64,000 nucleotides of DNA from Apteryx mantelli (Eukaryota > Chordata > Aves > Apterygiformes > Apterygidae), in assembly GCF_036417845.1 (NCBI RefSeq), contig NC_089983.1, positions 18,133,207-18,197,206 on the forward strand. Direction: 5' to 3'. Below the pieces are notes generated by a model. It saw only the letters and a program-made list of their open reading frames with translations. It did not search any database and was not told the origin of the DNA. Each line of letters starts with the position of its first letter. Positions within the stretch are counted from its first letter, which is position 1. Shown one piece after another: positions 23,001 to 37,209 of this stretch. The position numbers were made by a program, and so were the translations under genes.

Positions 23001-25178
23001 GAGTTCATATTTAGTATTTCTTAAGTAGTAGGAAACGGCCTTAGTTCCAAATTATCCAAAAAAGCACACACTATCTGCTTTGAACTTCTATTGGTATAGT
23101 AAGAGCATATTTGCTTGAAATTACATTCATCTGAGACAAGTACATGGACTTCACCATTCACCAAATTACAAGATAGTAGTAGGTTTTAACCTATATTATG
23201 AATTCTTATGAAAGTCATAACTAGATTCAACAAAAAGAAGATTTTACCATTCTGGAAAACAGCCTGGCAATTATGTGGCTGTACATGGGGATATGCAGTA
23301 TATATGGGGTGCTTTCAGCCTCCAGTGTCGGTCCAACTCCATGCTTGCTGTGGTTGTCATGATGCATCCATACAAAGCATTTGTGCTAAAAGAGTTTTGG
23401 ATACATTTTGTCTAATTAAAATTAGAGCATGTTTGCCTAAAGGAAGTTTGTAATGCAGTGACTATTAAAGTGCAGTTCTTGTTCAATCATCAATCTTCAT
23501 CCATTCTGAAGGACATCTTATAGATATAAATTATGAGGTCTACCAGGGGAAGGTTCATAGATAAATGGGTTCAGTCACTGGAATATAACTTCCTAGAGGT
23601 CTGACTGCTGAGTAACAGTGAATTGTGGGGACTGAAGAAGTTTATAAAAGCCAGATCAACTCAATTGCTTCATATCTGAATAGACAGCCACATATGCAAA
23701 AGCCAAGGATATGGTGTCACCTGGCAGGTTCAACAGTCAGACTGACAATTGCAATATACTTGCATATTGGTAATCTGATAAATTGAGTGCTGCTATAAAA
23801 CTGATTGACTTTAAATCTTAAAAAATTTTTTCAATAGTTTTATAGAGCTACATCAAACAACACATTAAAAAATAAACTTTACATTAAACAAACATCTCTT
23901 CTACCTTGATATCATCCAGTGTCTGTATGGTGACAGCCCCCCTCCTTTGTGCTATCTCTTGCCTTAAATTCTGATGTAAGAAAGAATGCACTAGAACAAT
24001 TTTATATTCTTGTGAAATGGTTGATCAATTTGCTTTGAAATGCACTAAATATATAATAAATGTGATCACAGACATTTTTACATAGAAGAATATTAGAGGT
24101 GTCACCTCTGCTAGTGACCATTATGTTCCATTGTTCCTAGCCTCATTTTAAAAGCTTGGGGAAAATATTTTTTATCTTTTTTTAACTCTGAGCCAGCTGC
24201 TTGCATATATCTGTTCTGCTGTATGGATAATAGCTCTGAATGATGAAAGAAACAAGCCCCTTAATACATGACTGTTCTTTCCCCTACTCACAGAAAGAGG
24301 TTAAGATAGTTTCCTTGGATACTATCCAGCATATATCTCAGACAGTGTTTTTATTTTCTAGATTTTTTTATTTATTTTTTTTTTTTACGAGGAAGGGGGT
24401 GATATATCCTATTATTTGCTAAGAATAAGGGTGTATGCATTCTGAATTTCCAGCATCTACTTGTCTGATAGACTGAAGTGCAACTTCAGTTTCCCAAGGA
24501 TGAAATATCTTCATGTCCAGTAATTATCTCAGGATCTCACTAGACGGTTTTGCATTTTTTTCCCTAAAAATGGCTGGACTAAGTTAACCTGAACTGTAAT
24601 GCTAAGGACAAAATTGAAATGTTTATATCATCAATTCTGTCATAATGTGTTTATCTAACATTTTTGCTGACACGAAAGTTTCTTCATAAATTAAGTGAAT
24701 TTGTTTCTGTTTTCTTCAGAAGCTTGGGCAAATTATCATCTATTAGATATACTTGGTTTACAAATGGAGGCTGGAGGAAGAGAAATTGAATAGAAGAACA
24801 TGGTTTACAGGAGCCAATTTAAAGGACATTTCTATTTCATAGAAACAGGTTCAATTCAGATTTCGTATATGATTCAATTACAAGTTTGGCTCAGTCTCAT
24901 AGAGAAATAGCACATTTTATTTTCATTTTGCAAGCTTTCTAATAAGAATGCAATCCATCTATAAAGACTTAGGTTTCTATTTTTGATGATGCTCAGTGTA
25001 GATGAATACTCTTGAATGAGTGCCTTGGTTCTACTTTGTTTCTAGAAATCTCCATGATTATTTTCTTCCTAAGGGGAATTTTGTGCCTTATGTAAAGATG
25101 GTTACAGCTACTGTACTTTTGTTTTTCTATTGTTTCTGTTGCTTTTGTTGTTTGTGATTTTGCATCAGATGGGCTGAT

Positions 25179-25226
25179 ACGTTCAGTGTGAACTCAGTGT
25201 AATACATTCAGTGTGAATTCACTGAC
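25179..25226. repeat. Imperfect 26-bp tandem duplication
   Basis: Two adjacent imperfect copies share the core TTCAGTGTGAA, followed by CTCAGTG in one and TTCACTG in the other. This is a small local duplication with no evident function. Confidence 0.5.
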
Positions 25227-26385
25227 TTGCGTACATCTGAATTTCATCCTTGATTCCTGCCCCAGAGGCAAGGCAAAGGTTTGTCTTCTAAACCTTACTG
25301 CATGCAAGAAATGCTAACACAGAGGCAGTGTTGTGATCAAAGATATCAGGTACATAGGCAAAGGAAAATATGCGCAAAAATATTTTACATGACCATTGTT
25401 TGCATACTTGTATGGTTGCTCTTTGATCTGTTGATGAGTCTTGGGGCCAAAAGTAGTATAATCTGAACCCTGTCAGTATAGGAGAACTGTGCACAATTTC
25501 TGAATAAAAATAAAAATTAATTTTGTAAAATCAGCTGAATCAAAAATTCAGGCAAAATTCCTGTGTGTTCCTTAACTGCATAAATCAGGTATTTTTGCAA
25601 TTTAGATACTGAGTAGTTTCCTACTGGAAACAATGTTGATGAAATATTTTCAATCAGATAGGTTGTCTTTTTTCCTTGAAAATCTGAAATACACTGTTTA
25701 TCTCTATACAAGTGTGTAAGCACATGCATATGAATGCTCAGGCAGATAGAAGACAGACAGAGATGTACCACTTAATTCCATTTAAATTACACCAGAATTA
25801 GATAAATGAACAGGTAGCGCTAGTAGTTTCCTCATACTTTTAACAATCAGCTTTTGTAGTCTCTCCTTATTCAGTGTGGGCAGGAGTATGGAATTATTCC
25901 TCATCTTTTTGTTTCAGGAAATACTGCTTTTTCTGTAGTAGCTTATAATAACCATTATTATGTTATTTTCTAAAGGGATACTTTCTTTTGCAAATAGCAA
26001 TTGTTTCTTGTTACAAATCTCCCTTACAAGATTCATAGATTTCTCTTGCTTCCTTTTCTTTCTCCTACCCTAGACAAGACATTCTGTCCCTGAACTGTGT
26101 CCTAATTTCACAGAAACAGGAAAATAAAAAAATGTTCATGGTGAGTCCACAATATAATACATGTTTTCAAAATTACATTGAATTGCCCACCTCAAATGAC
26201 TCAACCAGTGGGTAGCAGCAGAGTCATTTCAAGTGGCTGTTTTCCAAATCAGTGATTACTTACTACATTTCACTCTGGGCTGACTTTCTTCTCATAAAAG
26301 GTATATTTTTAGAGTCAAGAGACAAAAAGGTAGCATCCATCTCGGAGCCTAGAATCAGAAGGGCTGTTGTGTTCTTCCCGTTCAG

Positions 26386-26468
26386 ACCGGCAAGGGCAGC
26401 ATAGACATAATGAGCTTTACTCGCTGCCTGGAAAATCTACAGGTTGAAGACCTGCATACGTAAATAAA
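26386..26468 (+). other. Candidate terminal exon: acceptor, short frame, stop, AATAAA
   Basis: A pyrimidine-rich stretch (GTTGTGTTCTTCCCGTTCAG) ends in a good 3' splice acceptor at 26385. A frame of 25 codons beginning TGKGSIDIM runs to TAA at 26461-26463. AATAAA at 26463-26468 overlaps the stop codon. The patch has more CpG than its surroundings. The peptide is not recognised, and an AATAAA touching the stop would leave a very short 3' untranslated region. A chance arrangement or a non-coding RNA exon is as likely as a coding one. Confidence 0.15.
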
Positions 26469-26564
26469 CTTCCCTGGGCATGGATCAGGACCTTCCAAAT
26501 CACTGTGCGCCTAATCTGTGGGAGGAATATATAGCATGAATGTGAATAAGAAAATTATAAAATA

Positions 26565-26580
26565 TGTGTGTGTGTGTATG
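26565..26580. repeat. Short TG microsatellite
   Basis: About seven TG units followed by TATG, in AT-rich DNA. It accounts for the valine/cysteine-rich peptide of the local frame. Confidence 0.75.
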
Positions 26581-28804
26581 CATATAAATAATGTAGATGT
26601 GAATATATATGGTAAGTTTTCATTGAAATTTGGGGTTGTTTTTACTTCAGAGTTTCAAGGGGAAAAATCCTCTTTAAAATATTTGTTGTCATTTGTTTTA
26701 AGTGAGAAGTTGCAATTCACTAGGTAGCCCATTCTTCAGGTTGTTCAAGCCTATGAAATCATTCATGAACCCATGAATTATTGTGCCCTAGCTCAAATAA
26801 GGTTTATTTCATGAACAATTTACTGAAGAAAACCTATTCAGTACATAAGGCCCAGATTGCAAAAATGCAGGAGCATGTATGCCATTCTTAGATAGAATTG
26901 TTGATAAAACAGTTGATGGTTCTTCCACCTTAACCAAATGTAAATGGTAATTTAATTTAGCAGCAATATTCCCAGAGACAAATGCCAGGTATTTATATTT
27001 TGATAATCAGCCTAAAATGATATGAAAAAGATAGAAGTCAGTCACTGACATGACTTTAATTGTATATTTTGGATATTAATATATATTCATCTATTCAAAT
27101 AAACACTGTATTTTTATCATGTTTATTTTGGCTGGTAGCAATTGTCCCTTTTAAGGAAAGAATGGGAAACTTTGTAGCAGAGTTTATCTGCAGAGGGCTT
27201 ATAGTTGTACATGGCAAGCTTTTGTCAGTATTTCCCAGAACTCTAAATGTATAAAAAGCAGAGTTATTTTTCATACATATATCTTTCAGAGAAACTAGTG
27301 CATTTTAGCATGAAATAATCTCTCAGGAGCTGTAGAGGAATCTCTTAAGTTCTATACTTTGAAGCATTAACAGTTAAGCCATACAAGTAAGTACACCGCT
27401 TTTATGATTAAGGACAGAATTCTAATTGTTTATAATAGATGATGTATCTGTGTAGAAATTACTTCAAATGCAGCTCCTTGTCATTTGGGCCTCCCAGGAT
27501 GCTACTCAAAGCTTGTAGTCCTTACATCACAATCATTTCTTTTTGACAAAATATTTTCAATAAAGGATATTAGGATAGCAGGGAATGCAGCTGTCTGTTC
27601 ACCGGGCCTGAATTTTAGGCAGGCCCCAGTTTGGCTGTAAAGTTACAGGTGCATGTACCTATGGGTGCAGTTGTTATATCTTGGATGCTGAGATGTCTCA
27701 TATGTGGGTGCAATTATATAACTAGATAGAGAACATCTTAATTACAGCCGTACATATGTACAGAAGGAAATGTGTTAATTCCAGACTGACCTTTTGAAAA
27801 TATTTCTATCACTTTGCTGGAAACTTCATTTCAGTACCGAACTCGCCTCTACTACAGCCAACTTCTGCAAAATGACCTGTGATGAACTTTGTTTAAGGGC
27901 ATTATTGCATTTGTGGAACTGAGGAATTTTTGAAGAGATATTTAAGTTAGTGATGTCACTGGTCCCAAAATTATCAGCAAAAGCAGGAGTGTTAGTGTAC
28001 TTTCCAGTCCGGTAATCAGGATGTTGTTTTGTTGGATTCACAAGGCATTAACAGATGCTTTTTCACCCTCCAGAGAGAGGAGATGCAGAGATGGGCATAT
28101 TTATAGGATTCAGTTTTAAGTACATCTGGAGATGATACTGGGAATGGTGAAGAGATGAGTTGACATATCTTACTGAATACCTAGAGTTGTTAATACCTGA
28201 TCCTCGGATAACTGTAATAACTTGGTGACATATCCTTCTCTGAATAACTTGCATAAAATCTCATTTTTCACTTGTTTTCTTAATGTTCTTTTGACTACTA
28301 AGGGTACCTGACATACCTGATGATGATTCAGTTGCTATTTTGCCAAATATTAATCATTTGTACTGAACTTTTATATTCCAGATGTTCATTTCAAGACATT
28401 TTTCTGTTGTATTTTTCAGTTCAGTGGAAATGGTCCATTCAGCTCTGACAATGAGTTGAAAAGGTCTTCACTTTGTGATGTTATGAATATATGGTGATCA
28501 TTTCTTTGGAAAATTTAAAATCTTTCATAGGTTGGAGCAGTTTACATTTTCCAGGAGTTGTGCAGAAGTCTTTTGTCAGACATGCTGCTCTTATTCAAAT
28601 ATTCCGCTTCTCCTAAAACGTTTGAAATTTCATCATGTTATAAACCTTTTGAAAATCTCCGTACTTAGGAGCTCACTGGGGGCTCCTGGAATTTAACAGC
28701 TAACATTTCTGATGGTTGTGGCCTCACTGATCTCAGTGGTTGTGTCTAGTGTGTAACGTGAAACAAAAATGAGCTTAGCGTACAAGAGGGGCAAGAAGCC
28801 CAGC

Positions 28805-28823
28805 GGGGTGGGTGAGGGCAGGG
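28805..28823 (+). other. Compact G-quadruplex motif
   Basis: GGGGTGGGTGAGGGCAGGG has four G runs with loops of 1, 3 and 2 bases, among the most favourable arrangements for an intramolecular G-quadruplex. It sits in a 250-bp GC-rich patch (about 28,780-29,040) that has further GGG runs but no recognisable exon. The proline-rich frame on the opposite strand is a by-product of that composition. Confidence 0.6.
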
Positions 28824-29880
28824 ACAGTGATGTGCTGAGAAGCAAGAAGAGCAGACTGGACTGAGACGTGGCCCTGGATGCTGGGTCTGGGAACCGGTGA
28901 GTTTAGGAAAGTGGGCAAGTAGCCCAAAGGGCTGGGTGGGTGAGAGAGCCTGGAGGGGCAGGGAACTGAGCAAGGCGTTTTGGGATGGGGGTACCAGCAT
29001 GTCCTGTCTGCGCCGCCAGGAGCGGGAGAGTGCTCAGCCCAGGCCAGAGTCTAACGCATTGGAGATTTGACTGTTTCGGTAACGTTCATCTCCCCTCTTT
29101 GGAGCATGTTCATTGTGCCAATTTTTGTGCATGTTTAAAGGACGGCTGGAGACTTACCTAATGACTGCAGATGTCAGTGGAAAGGCTTAGATCAAGCAAG
29201 GCACGTACAGCCGGCGTGTACTACTCTCTTGTTTTTAAGGGCCTTAATAGTATTGTACTGTTGATGCAATATATCATTTTGCAAATACAACTTTTAGGTG
29301 ATGTTTTGAGAACAGTAAAAATCTTCCAAAATTAGAGAAGCTATGAATTTATTTTAGTGTCAAGGCAATGTATGAACTTAGTAATGTTAATTACAGAATA
29401 AGTATTAGCAAATTTTAATATTCCTGGCATGCTTTGAAGTTTGATTAATAAGGGTAATACTTAGCTGGCACAATGGAATCATTTTCAACATCATTACCTT
29501 GTCCCTTGAACAAGTCAAGTTTTAACCCTTGGGATTTGGCGACACTTTGTAAAACAAACATTACCAAACCCATCTGACTTTCTGAAGGACAAAACTTTTA
29601 TAATAAAGCATTTGAACATACCAAATTGGAAAGTGATGCAAACCACAAAGAGTGACTTAAGGAGAACTGTTAGCAGGAAATAGCAAAGTGTTCTTCAGCC
29701 TGAAAAACTTAGAATAGAAACTAAGCTTAGAGAGTAATTAAATTTAAGCATAGATGCATGATGGGGAGGTTGACATGGCAGTACTGGAGTGATAGCAGCC
29801 AGCAAATTAGGTAGTAGGTTAAGTCTCCTATAGCTATTAATGAAGTTACTTGTGAGATCTTCATATGGATTAAGGAATAA

Positions 29881-30030
29881 GAATATATGAAGAATATATA
29901 AGAATATATATAATATATAATAATATAGATAATATATATAGAGAGGGGAATAAGAATATATATGTTATATATAAGAATATGATATATAACATATACAATA
30001 ATATATATAAAATATAAGAATATAACATAA
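29881..30030. repeat. AT-rich AGAATATAT-type repeat with internal hairpin
   Basis: Irregular repeats of AGAATATATA, TAATATATA and related words fill about 150 bp. Inside them, 29959-29972 and 29982-29995 are perfectly inverted 14-bp arms with a 9-base loop. Cruciform extrusion or replication slippage is plausible for such sequence. No coding capacity. Confidence 0.7.
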
Positions 30031-33000
30031 GAATAGACACTTCAGAGGGAGTTGCAAGTCAACTGAGCGGTAATCTACATGTCTTGATGCCTTAAAATCA
30101 TTCAGAGTGTGTTCGAAGGCACCTTATTACATGCACTGCTAGAACAAAACGAGAGCAGTAATTTCTGATTTTCTTCCCAAAGATGCCAAAACCAAGTAAG
30201 CTCGTGTTTTCTGTCAAACAGGTTTGGTAAACTTCCCTCCTGGATCTTTACACAAGATTATTGCGTTGGAATTTGCACCTTGCAGCCCCGCACTGGCCCA
30301 GGCCTGGTGCGCATGTGCCGCAGTGCTGCCAATGAGTGGCAAAGCGAGCACGGCATGCTATGTACTGTGTAGATCTGCATGCTGCTTGGGAGGAAAAAAA
30401 AAAAAGAGGGAAGTGTCATCTTTTCCATCTTTGTTTTGAAAAAAATGGCTCCCACTACCACACTTTGTTTCAGGCCTGTTTCTTCCTTACTTTTTTGAAC
30501 ACTTCATAGATTTGACCCCCAGGAGGGCTTAGCCTTGAAGACAAGTGTCTTTGCATCGGTTGGGTTTAAATATGAGATGGAGCAGAGCTTCTCAGTGGTG
30601 TTTCAGGACTGAGATGGTTGTACCCATGCTTGGGTACAGAGCAATAGAGTGATATGAAGATAGGGATCCTTAAGACTCAAAACTGAACATGAGGTGTGGT
30701 TCCCTTTAAGGTCAGCCAAACAAGGTTTGCAGTTTTAGACTTGGGCTCCAAAATGTGTGGTGGTTTTTTTGGTTGTTTTGTGTTTTTTGGGGGGTTAACA
30801 ATTCTAGATAGGTAGCCGTTGTAATGTTTAGAAATCTAACTCAGTTTTTAAAGGTGTCTATCTGCATATTCATGAAGACGTTACCTTTAAAACACAGTCC
30901 TTTGTCATTGCTTCCCTGACACTTGATAGGTGCTCTTACAATCCTGGGATACTCGAAGCAACAATAAAACTCCTCAAGAAAAGGGCAGAACTGCTTGTAC
31001 TTGCACGGATTGAAAGCACGTTGACTGTCCATGGGAAGGACATAACATCCAGTTTACTATAAAAGAAGTTTATTCTATTGTGGATTAGTCTTCTAAATCA
31101 GATTTTCTGCTGCCTTAGCTATATTAAAGCTGACCTGTTTGTGCATCATAAGTTTATCTTTTCTTAGGTAGTCAGAATAGGTCCGTTTATACCTCCTGTT
31201 GTGGAACTTACAGCTGGGACTTGGCCAGGTTATCCTAAAAGTCACCCTCCCTGGCTATTAAAATGGGTGGCACAGCAATGATAAAATGGATTAAAATGAA
31301 ACGGCCCTTGAGACGTCATCCAGCATTCTGCTAACTGGGTAGTCTCAAGAGCAGGAAGGCTGAAACACCAGTCTGGCATCTTTCCTAAGCTATATTAATG
31401 CTGCTGATTTATAGATCTGTTATTTTGTTTTGAGGATGAGAAAGAATAGACAAGCAAACATGATAGAGAGGGCATCCACTTAAGGCTAAGGTCAATTACT
31501 CAAGGGAATAAATGTGCGTAATTGTACACCTGATAACTAACAGCATAAATAGACTGTTGATTTATATCATGAGTCTTAAACTGCAACCCTTTTATCCAAA
31601 CAATTATAATAATAGTAGGTTGATTATTTGTATTTGTTCCAAGTACTTGTGATGATCATCTTTGCAAGGATATAGGAGAAAAATAGACTAGTGTTCTGTT
31701 TGGCAGATAGCCTTTCTCGTTAGATGATAACTGGCATTGTGGATAAACCTTTTATAGGTTAGGGCAGACAAACACTTTAATTATCCTCAGGAAGATTTTA
31801 ATTCCCAGATGCGTAGATCAGAGAATCTTCTGGCATCTCAAGTCGTTGAATAAAAAGCATCTATCTGTCTTGCTAGTTCAATGACTTTTCATTAGCAATG
31901 ATGTTTTGCCGCTCTCTATTCTTAGCATAACTACAGTAATTAAGTGGCACTTTTTAAAATTCTGTGTTGGAACTCAGCTTGATTCAGAGAGAGAGCGAGC
32001 TTAGGAAATGGAGAGAAATTCAGAGAGCCCAGGAAACTGATGTCTGTCAGGCAAACCAGAGGCATGGTGCTATGTTGCAGCCCCAAATCCTCACTCCTAC
32101 CTGGTGTCAGCATCCCCAGACAGCTCAAGTGAAATATGAGAATTTATTTAAGTATCTGAGATATTTAGAAGGAGCTTAATCACGTGGAAATTTTTGTATA
32201 ATATGGATTTTGTTTCTAGCAATACTTTTCAGTAAAGGTGATGACTCTAGTCAATGAATCAATGATGCTCCAAATTGAGGATTAAAGACTCCACTAGAGG
32301 GGCAATTTGTCATAACATAAGCAGTCCAGTGGCTGAAGCTTGACTGAGATGCGTTTAGGATCCATTGTTGTCTGGATCCCTGTCTGGAAAAAAGAGAAAA
32401 GCTAAATGGCTTTCAGGAAAAAAGAGTAATTGAGGAAGCATTCTTGCACTCTTTTTGTTAATGTTATGGCAGTATGGTAACAATTATGGAAAACTGACTT
32501 GCCTTTTAATCCCTAAAATCAATATTGTTTTACAGACTTGAATCCTTCAGCTACACTAGTACTTTGAAACAGGTATCATAGACCTTTCTAAAGGTAGCCT
32601 ATTAAAAATGGACACATCTTTGTGATAAGCTGTTGTTTGGGCAGTACATATTTCATGTATAAAGTCCTGCTCAGGATACAGGAACATCTTTTACGCTGGT
32701 TCTATTAAATGAGTCAGTGGTTTGAATGTATGTTGCTTTGTGAATTGCTAAATTAGTGTTAGTAAAATATTTTTGGACCACATTTTTCAAAGGGCTCTAA
32801 TTTAATATTACCCATTATAACATTGGGAAGATTTAGCCATGTATTTGACTGTGAGAGCAAATTAGAGAAACAGGTGACTAAACAATGCCATTTTAACCTG
32901 CTGTGAATTCAAGCAGAAAATTCTGCCTGTGAAAGCATAAGCCATGATGAAGCTTGTTTATACACTTTGAAAATGAAAAGCCTTTTATATCCCATTGTTG

Positions 33001-36000
33001 AACATGTGTTTTGTATGTTCACTGGGTACAAAGTATTGTAATACAAGCAAGAGGTCATAAATTCTGAAGAGACCGTGTATATTATTTTAATAGCAGATGA
33101 ACACTTTAATACGTGTCAAAGGCTATCCCTTGCTTCAGAGAATTGTGCTCAGCTATAAAGATAAGATACACCTTCAGGGAACTCCTTTAACTCATGCTGG
33201 ATGAACTGCAGCACCCTCTGTCTTGCCAGTGCTACCCGCCTTCCTCAGCATGGGAGAATCGGCTCCTTCCCTGAAGCCTTGGAGTACATGGAGTGATGAA
33301 GGGCTGAGGATGGTGGTAGCCAGAGGGTGAGCAAACAGCTTTGTTACCAATTTAGAAATAGCTGTTAATGATCCTCACCCCCTAAAAAAGGAAGTTACTT
33401 GCATACTTGATTTTCTTCCATATGGTTCCTTAATACTAGAGTAAAAAGCCTTGTCATTTCTCAGTTTCAAAAGCTTTCCTCAATGAAGCTTCATACCCAC
33501 TGCTTGTTTGCATCCCGATGGACCTGCGTGGGTTCTGCGGGACCAGCCGCGTTTCCTGCTCACCCTGCTCTTCAGCAGGAGCCAGGCATGTGCAAGGAGC
33601 GCAGGTCAAAGCCTGTGGCCGCAGAGGGGTAGCAAGTCAAGGAGTTAAATTACAGTAATGCAGACTAACCGGCTGCTAGGTCTGTGTGCTAAAACTCTTA
33701 CCCGGGGTACAAAGAGACCAGGAGCGGCTGCACTCAGCAGCCGGTGAATGGGGAGAGCATTAAGCTAACACTTGGCAAGTTGCTGAGGATGGAAAACATC
33801 TGTCTGTCTTATTCCTTCTCAGGCTGTCCCTTGGGACGTGCAAGTCAGCCTCTCTTAGCCGAAGAAGTATTTTGGGAAAAAAATATGTTCTTCAGTCTCC
33901 AGAGAGTGGAATCAAGGAAAGGGTCTCTATATAATTCACTGATACACTAGATTTAGTTTCAGGGAGGCTAAGCATTGACAAGAATGGGAAAGAGGAAGGG
34001 AACCAGGACTGTTTTGCCTGTATTTTACCCCCAAACAATGTATTTTTAATATTAAACAGGTGGTGGGTGAATAGGATATGGACCACAAAAGTGTTGCCTA
34101 CCATTCTTGTAGATTATCTTTAGAATTAGAATTTTGGTTCTGTAAATCAAAGTTCTAGCTGTAACCAAAATCAGCTAATTGTTGACTTGCGAAATCTCTT
34201 CAGATTTCTAGTTATGCCAGTCTTTCTCAAGAGTTTTGGACAAGGTTTTGGGATGAAGTCAGTGGAGTCAAACTAATTCACTTTGGCTGAGTCAGGATCA
34301 TGGCATAAATCTCAGTATCTGATTTTAGTGGCAATTCTTCATTTCCACCCTCTCCACAGGGTTTTACCTTATGAACTGTTTGGATAACAATTCTCAATCT
34401 GACTGTGCACACAATATATTTTGTAACTTTATTCTTTCTTTCTTGAGACCACCAGGCAATGAATAAAATAGAGATGTGCCACATTCTGCTTCAAAATCAG
34501 AAGTCTTCTCAGTGGTGGAAAAATGAGTTTTAAAGGGCGTCACTTAAAGGGCTATTTTTTAAATCAGCATTCTTGGTGGAATAAATAAAAACAGTTGGAC
34601 ATTTATCTTAAAATAGCTATAATTCAGTTATAGCTTCAGAGCTATTATTTCATGTCATCCTAACTTGCCTGGAGTATCTCACTCACAATTAATAATGTGT
34701 ACAATACTATCAGCACAAAAGAATGGATTTAGAGCAAAAACATGAGTTGAAATTCAGGTTTGCTCCAAAATATAATGATGCTATTGATATTTTTTTTGGG
34801 AAGGAAGAAATTAATCAGAATGTAATGTACTTTCAAGGTAGAGCTGTTCTTTACTTGTCTCATACCAGCATAGCACTTCTGGCTTTTCTGCCTACATTAT
34901 GAGGCTGGAATATAAAAATGTAGATCTACTGTGAAGATTTGAGGATAATTTTGCCCTTACTTTGCTGCTGCTGACCCATTCGTCAAATGGAGTCCACTGT
35001 TAAAATCTCTTATTTATGCAGTGATTAGAGTTCAACATTATTATGTGATTCTGTTGACCTGAGTGCAGCCAACGGTTGTACCAGGCTGAGAGAACTTGTA
35101 TAAATATGAGATGATTTATGCTTATGCTTTAAGGAAGCATGCCTTAAGCCTGTGCCTTAACAAATTCTATGAATTTTCAATGTGCTAAATGTAGTACAAT
35201 TTATTTGTGCACAGACCAGTGCAAAGCATCAGAATCTAAAGCTGTTGATATCCTTCATGCCTGAAATAAGAAAGCACAGTCAAAACTACAACTAGCGTTT
35301 AAACAGAAATGCACAGAAGAGCAGTCACATACAATCAAAGTCACTAGGGTTTTTACTTCTCGCACGCTATTATATCGTCCTCTCCTTACAGAGGCATTTG
35401 CTACTTTTGGTACGTAAATGCAGCCATTGCTCCGGCAGCGCTCTCTGACTTTCACACTGTAATGTTCTGTTGCAAAATTAGGTCATGCAACTAGAGGGTC
35501 TTGCTTACCTCTGTGCTTATGATATGTGAAATGATGGTGTTTTCCTCCATTGTATAATAATATTAAATCTCTGAATGAAAGGGTTTTTAGGGCTATTCTC
35601 CCTATCTCTTCATCACTATGTTTTTGCATTCTTGCCATGATGTGGACTCTGTTTTCAAATAATTTGAAATCTCAGCATAATTTTAGAGTTCTGTCTCTCA
35701 TAAGAGGATCTATGGGATTCTGTCAGATATCCGGTATTCCTAAAAATGGTTTTACAGGAAGAAACAACTGAACACAGTCTGTGGCTAGGATTCCAGAGCA
35801 AGAAATAACCAGTCTAATTTCACAGTCAAACTCTTGCTTTTCCTTGATCAATTTGTGACCTTTATTCCCCTGAGAAATCATATTGGCTTTAGATCATATA
35901 AGCAGCAGTAGTAGAAAACCATGAAGTTAGTGTACTCAGTAATCCTTCGTGTATGCCAAACCTCCATGTGATTATATCAGGTTGTTCTTCTCAAAACAGA

Positions 36001-37209
36001 ATCTTGACCAGGAGCTCACTCACAGTTGTTCTGTTCATTATTCTCCACTCATTATGGTTAGTGAAAGAGAGAAAACAGGTAAAATAGTGTTTTGTTTTGC
36101 TTTGTTTTTGTTTGTGAGCTCAAAATATGTATAGTATAACAAAATATCTCTGGTGCAGGGACCAAAAAGTGCTTACATCCAACAAAGAGCACATGGAGAC
36201 ATACTTTGAAGAACACCGACAAGAACAGAAGGAAGAGAGGGGTAACCAGGCTCTTGACAATTGCAGAAATTTCTGCTGACAATAGAGAGGTTAAAACACT
36301 TTAGAGAGAAGTCTGAATACAGTTCACAAAAAGTAGGGAAGAGGTGAAATACGGAAAAACAAAGATAAGGGGGGAGAATACTTAGCCTGGGGCTTAGGGG
36401 TTTTGCTTGCGGAAGTTCTGCCTGCCTTGCGCAGCTCTTGGTGCTCGTTTTCCTTGCATTTCCCATCTCCTGCAATCGACCAGGTGATGTTCTAGTGATA
36501 TAAAGCTATACTGCTTTACATCAGCCAGGGATCTGGCTCTTGAACAGTAAAGTTATTCAGCAATGTTAAAAATGAATGAAGATAATCTGTCATTTTTATA
36601 GCTGTATCTTTTCCATTTCCTCCGAAACATTCCAGCTTTTTAAACTTCTTTGCTCTGTGTTCATTCTCATTTGACTACCCCAGTAAGGAATAAAGATCAC
36701 ATGCTATAAGCAAAAGCAATGTGTGACTGTCTCTTTGTGTTGATGATTTCAGCTTAACTCAGGCAATAAATAGGGTACTACAGGCTGTAAATCACATATA
36801 AGAAAAGCTCCAGACGAGAGCTGTGACCAGCAGCACAGTGCTTACAGCTCTCTCATTTAAAGCTACCGTATGAGAGATTTCTAGAACAACTGCTGTTAAA
36901 AAGCAACACCTCCAGTAACAAAAGCAAATGAGTTGGTAGGCATATGCCCAGCCAACTTCACTATCATAAATGGAATAATTATAAATCATTATTCACTAAA
37001 TAGAAGGAAAGTTAAGCTTACCATAATACCCTTCATCTATCTGAGTGTATGGTATGTAATGGATTCTGCTGAATGGAGCTGAGGCGATACCCCAGGGAGT
37101 GGAGCAGTAGCTTACAAAACAACTATGAAATCAATCTGTAACCTGGGGGGAGGGGGGTAGAATTTTTTTTCACAATATAACTTTATGTTACAGTAATATA
37201 TACTTTTTT

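Larger units (their letters stand above)
17339..28804. other. Gene-poor AT-rich DNA
   Basis: I see no recognisable gene, RNA or element in these 11.5 kb. Features are limited to poly-A tracts near 18.1 and 20.07 kb, a T-rich tract near 24.37 kb, a short duplication at 25.18 kb, a TG tract at 26.57 kb and a weak candidate terminal exon at 26,386. The poly-A runs are not preceded by gene-like sequence, so they do not mark processed pseudogenes. Confidence 0.55.

Noticed and set aside
28746-29000. Proline/serine-rich minus-strand frame
   Set aside because: Its composition follows from the GGG-rich + strand; no domain or signal is visible.
29805-29816. AGGTAGTAGGTT resembles the 5' part of a let-7 microRNA
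   Set aside because: The match stops after 12 bases, and no complementary arm able to form a precursor hairpin was found within 80 bp.
33518-33658. 46-codon frame from ATG in a CpG-richer patch
   Set aside because: It is short, with no domain, no splice context and no recognisable peptide; GC-rich patches keep frames open by chance.
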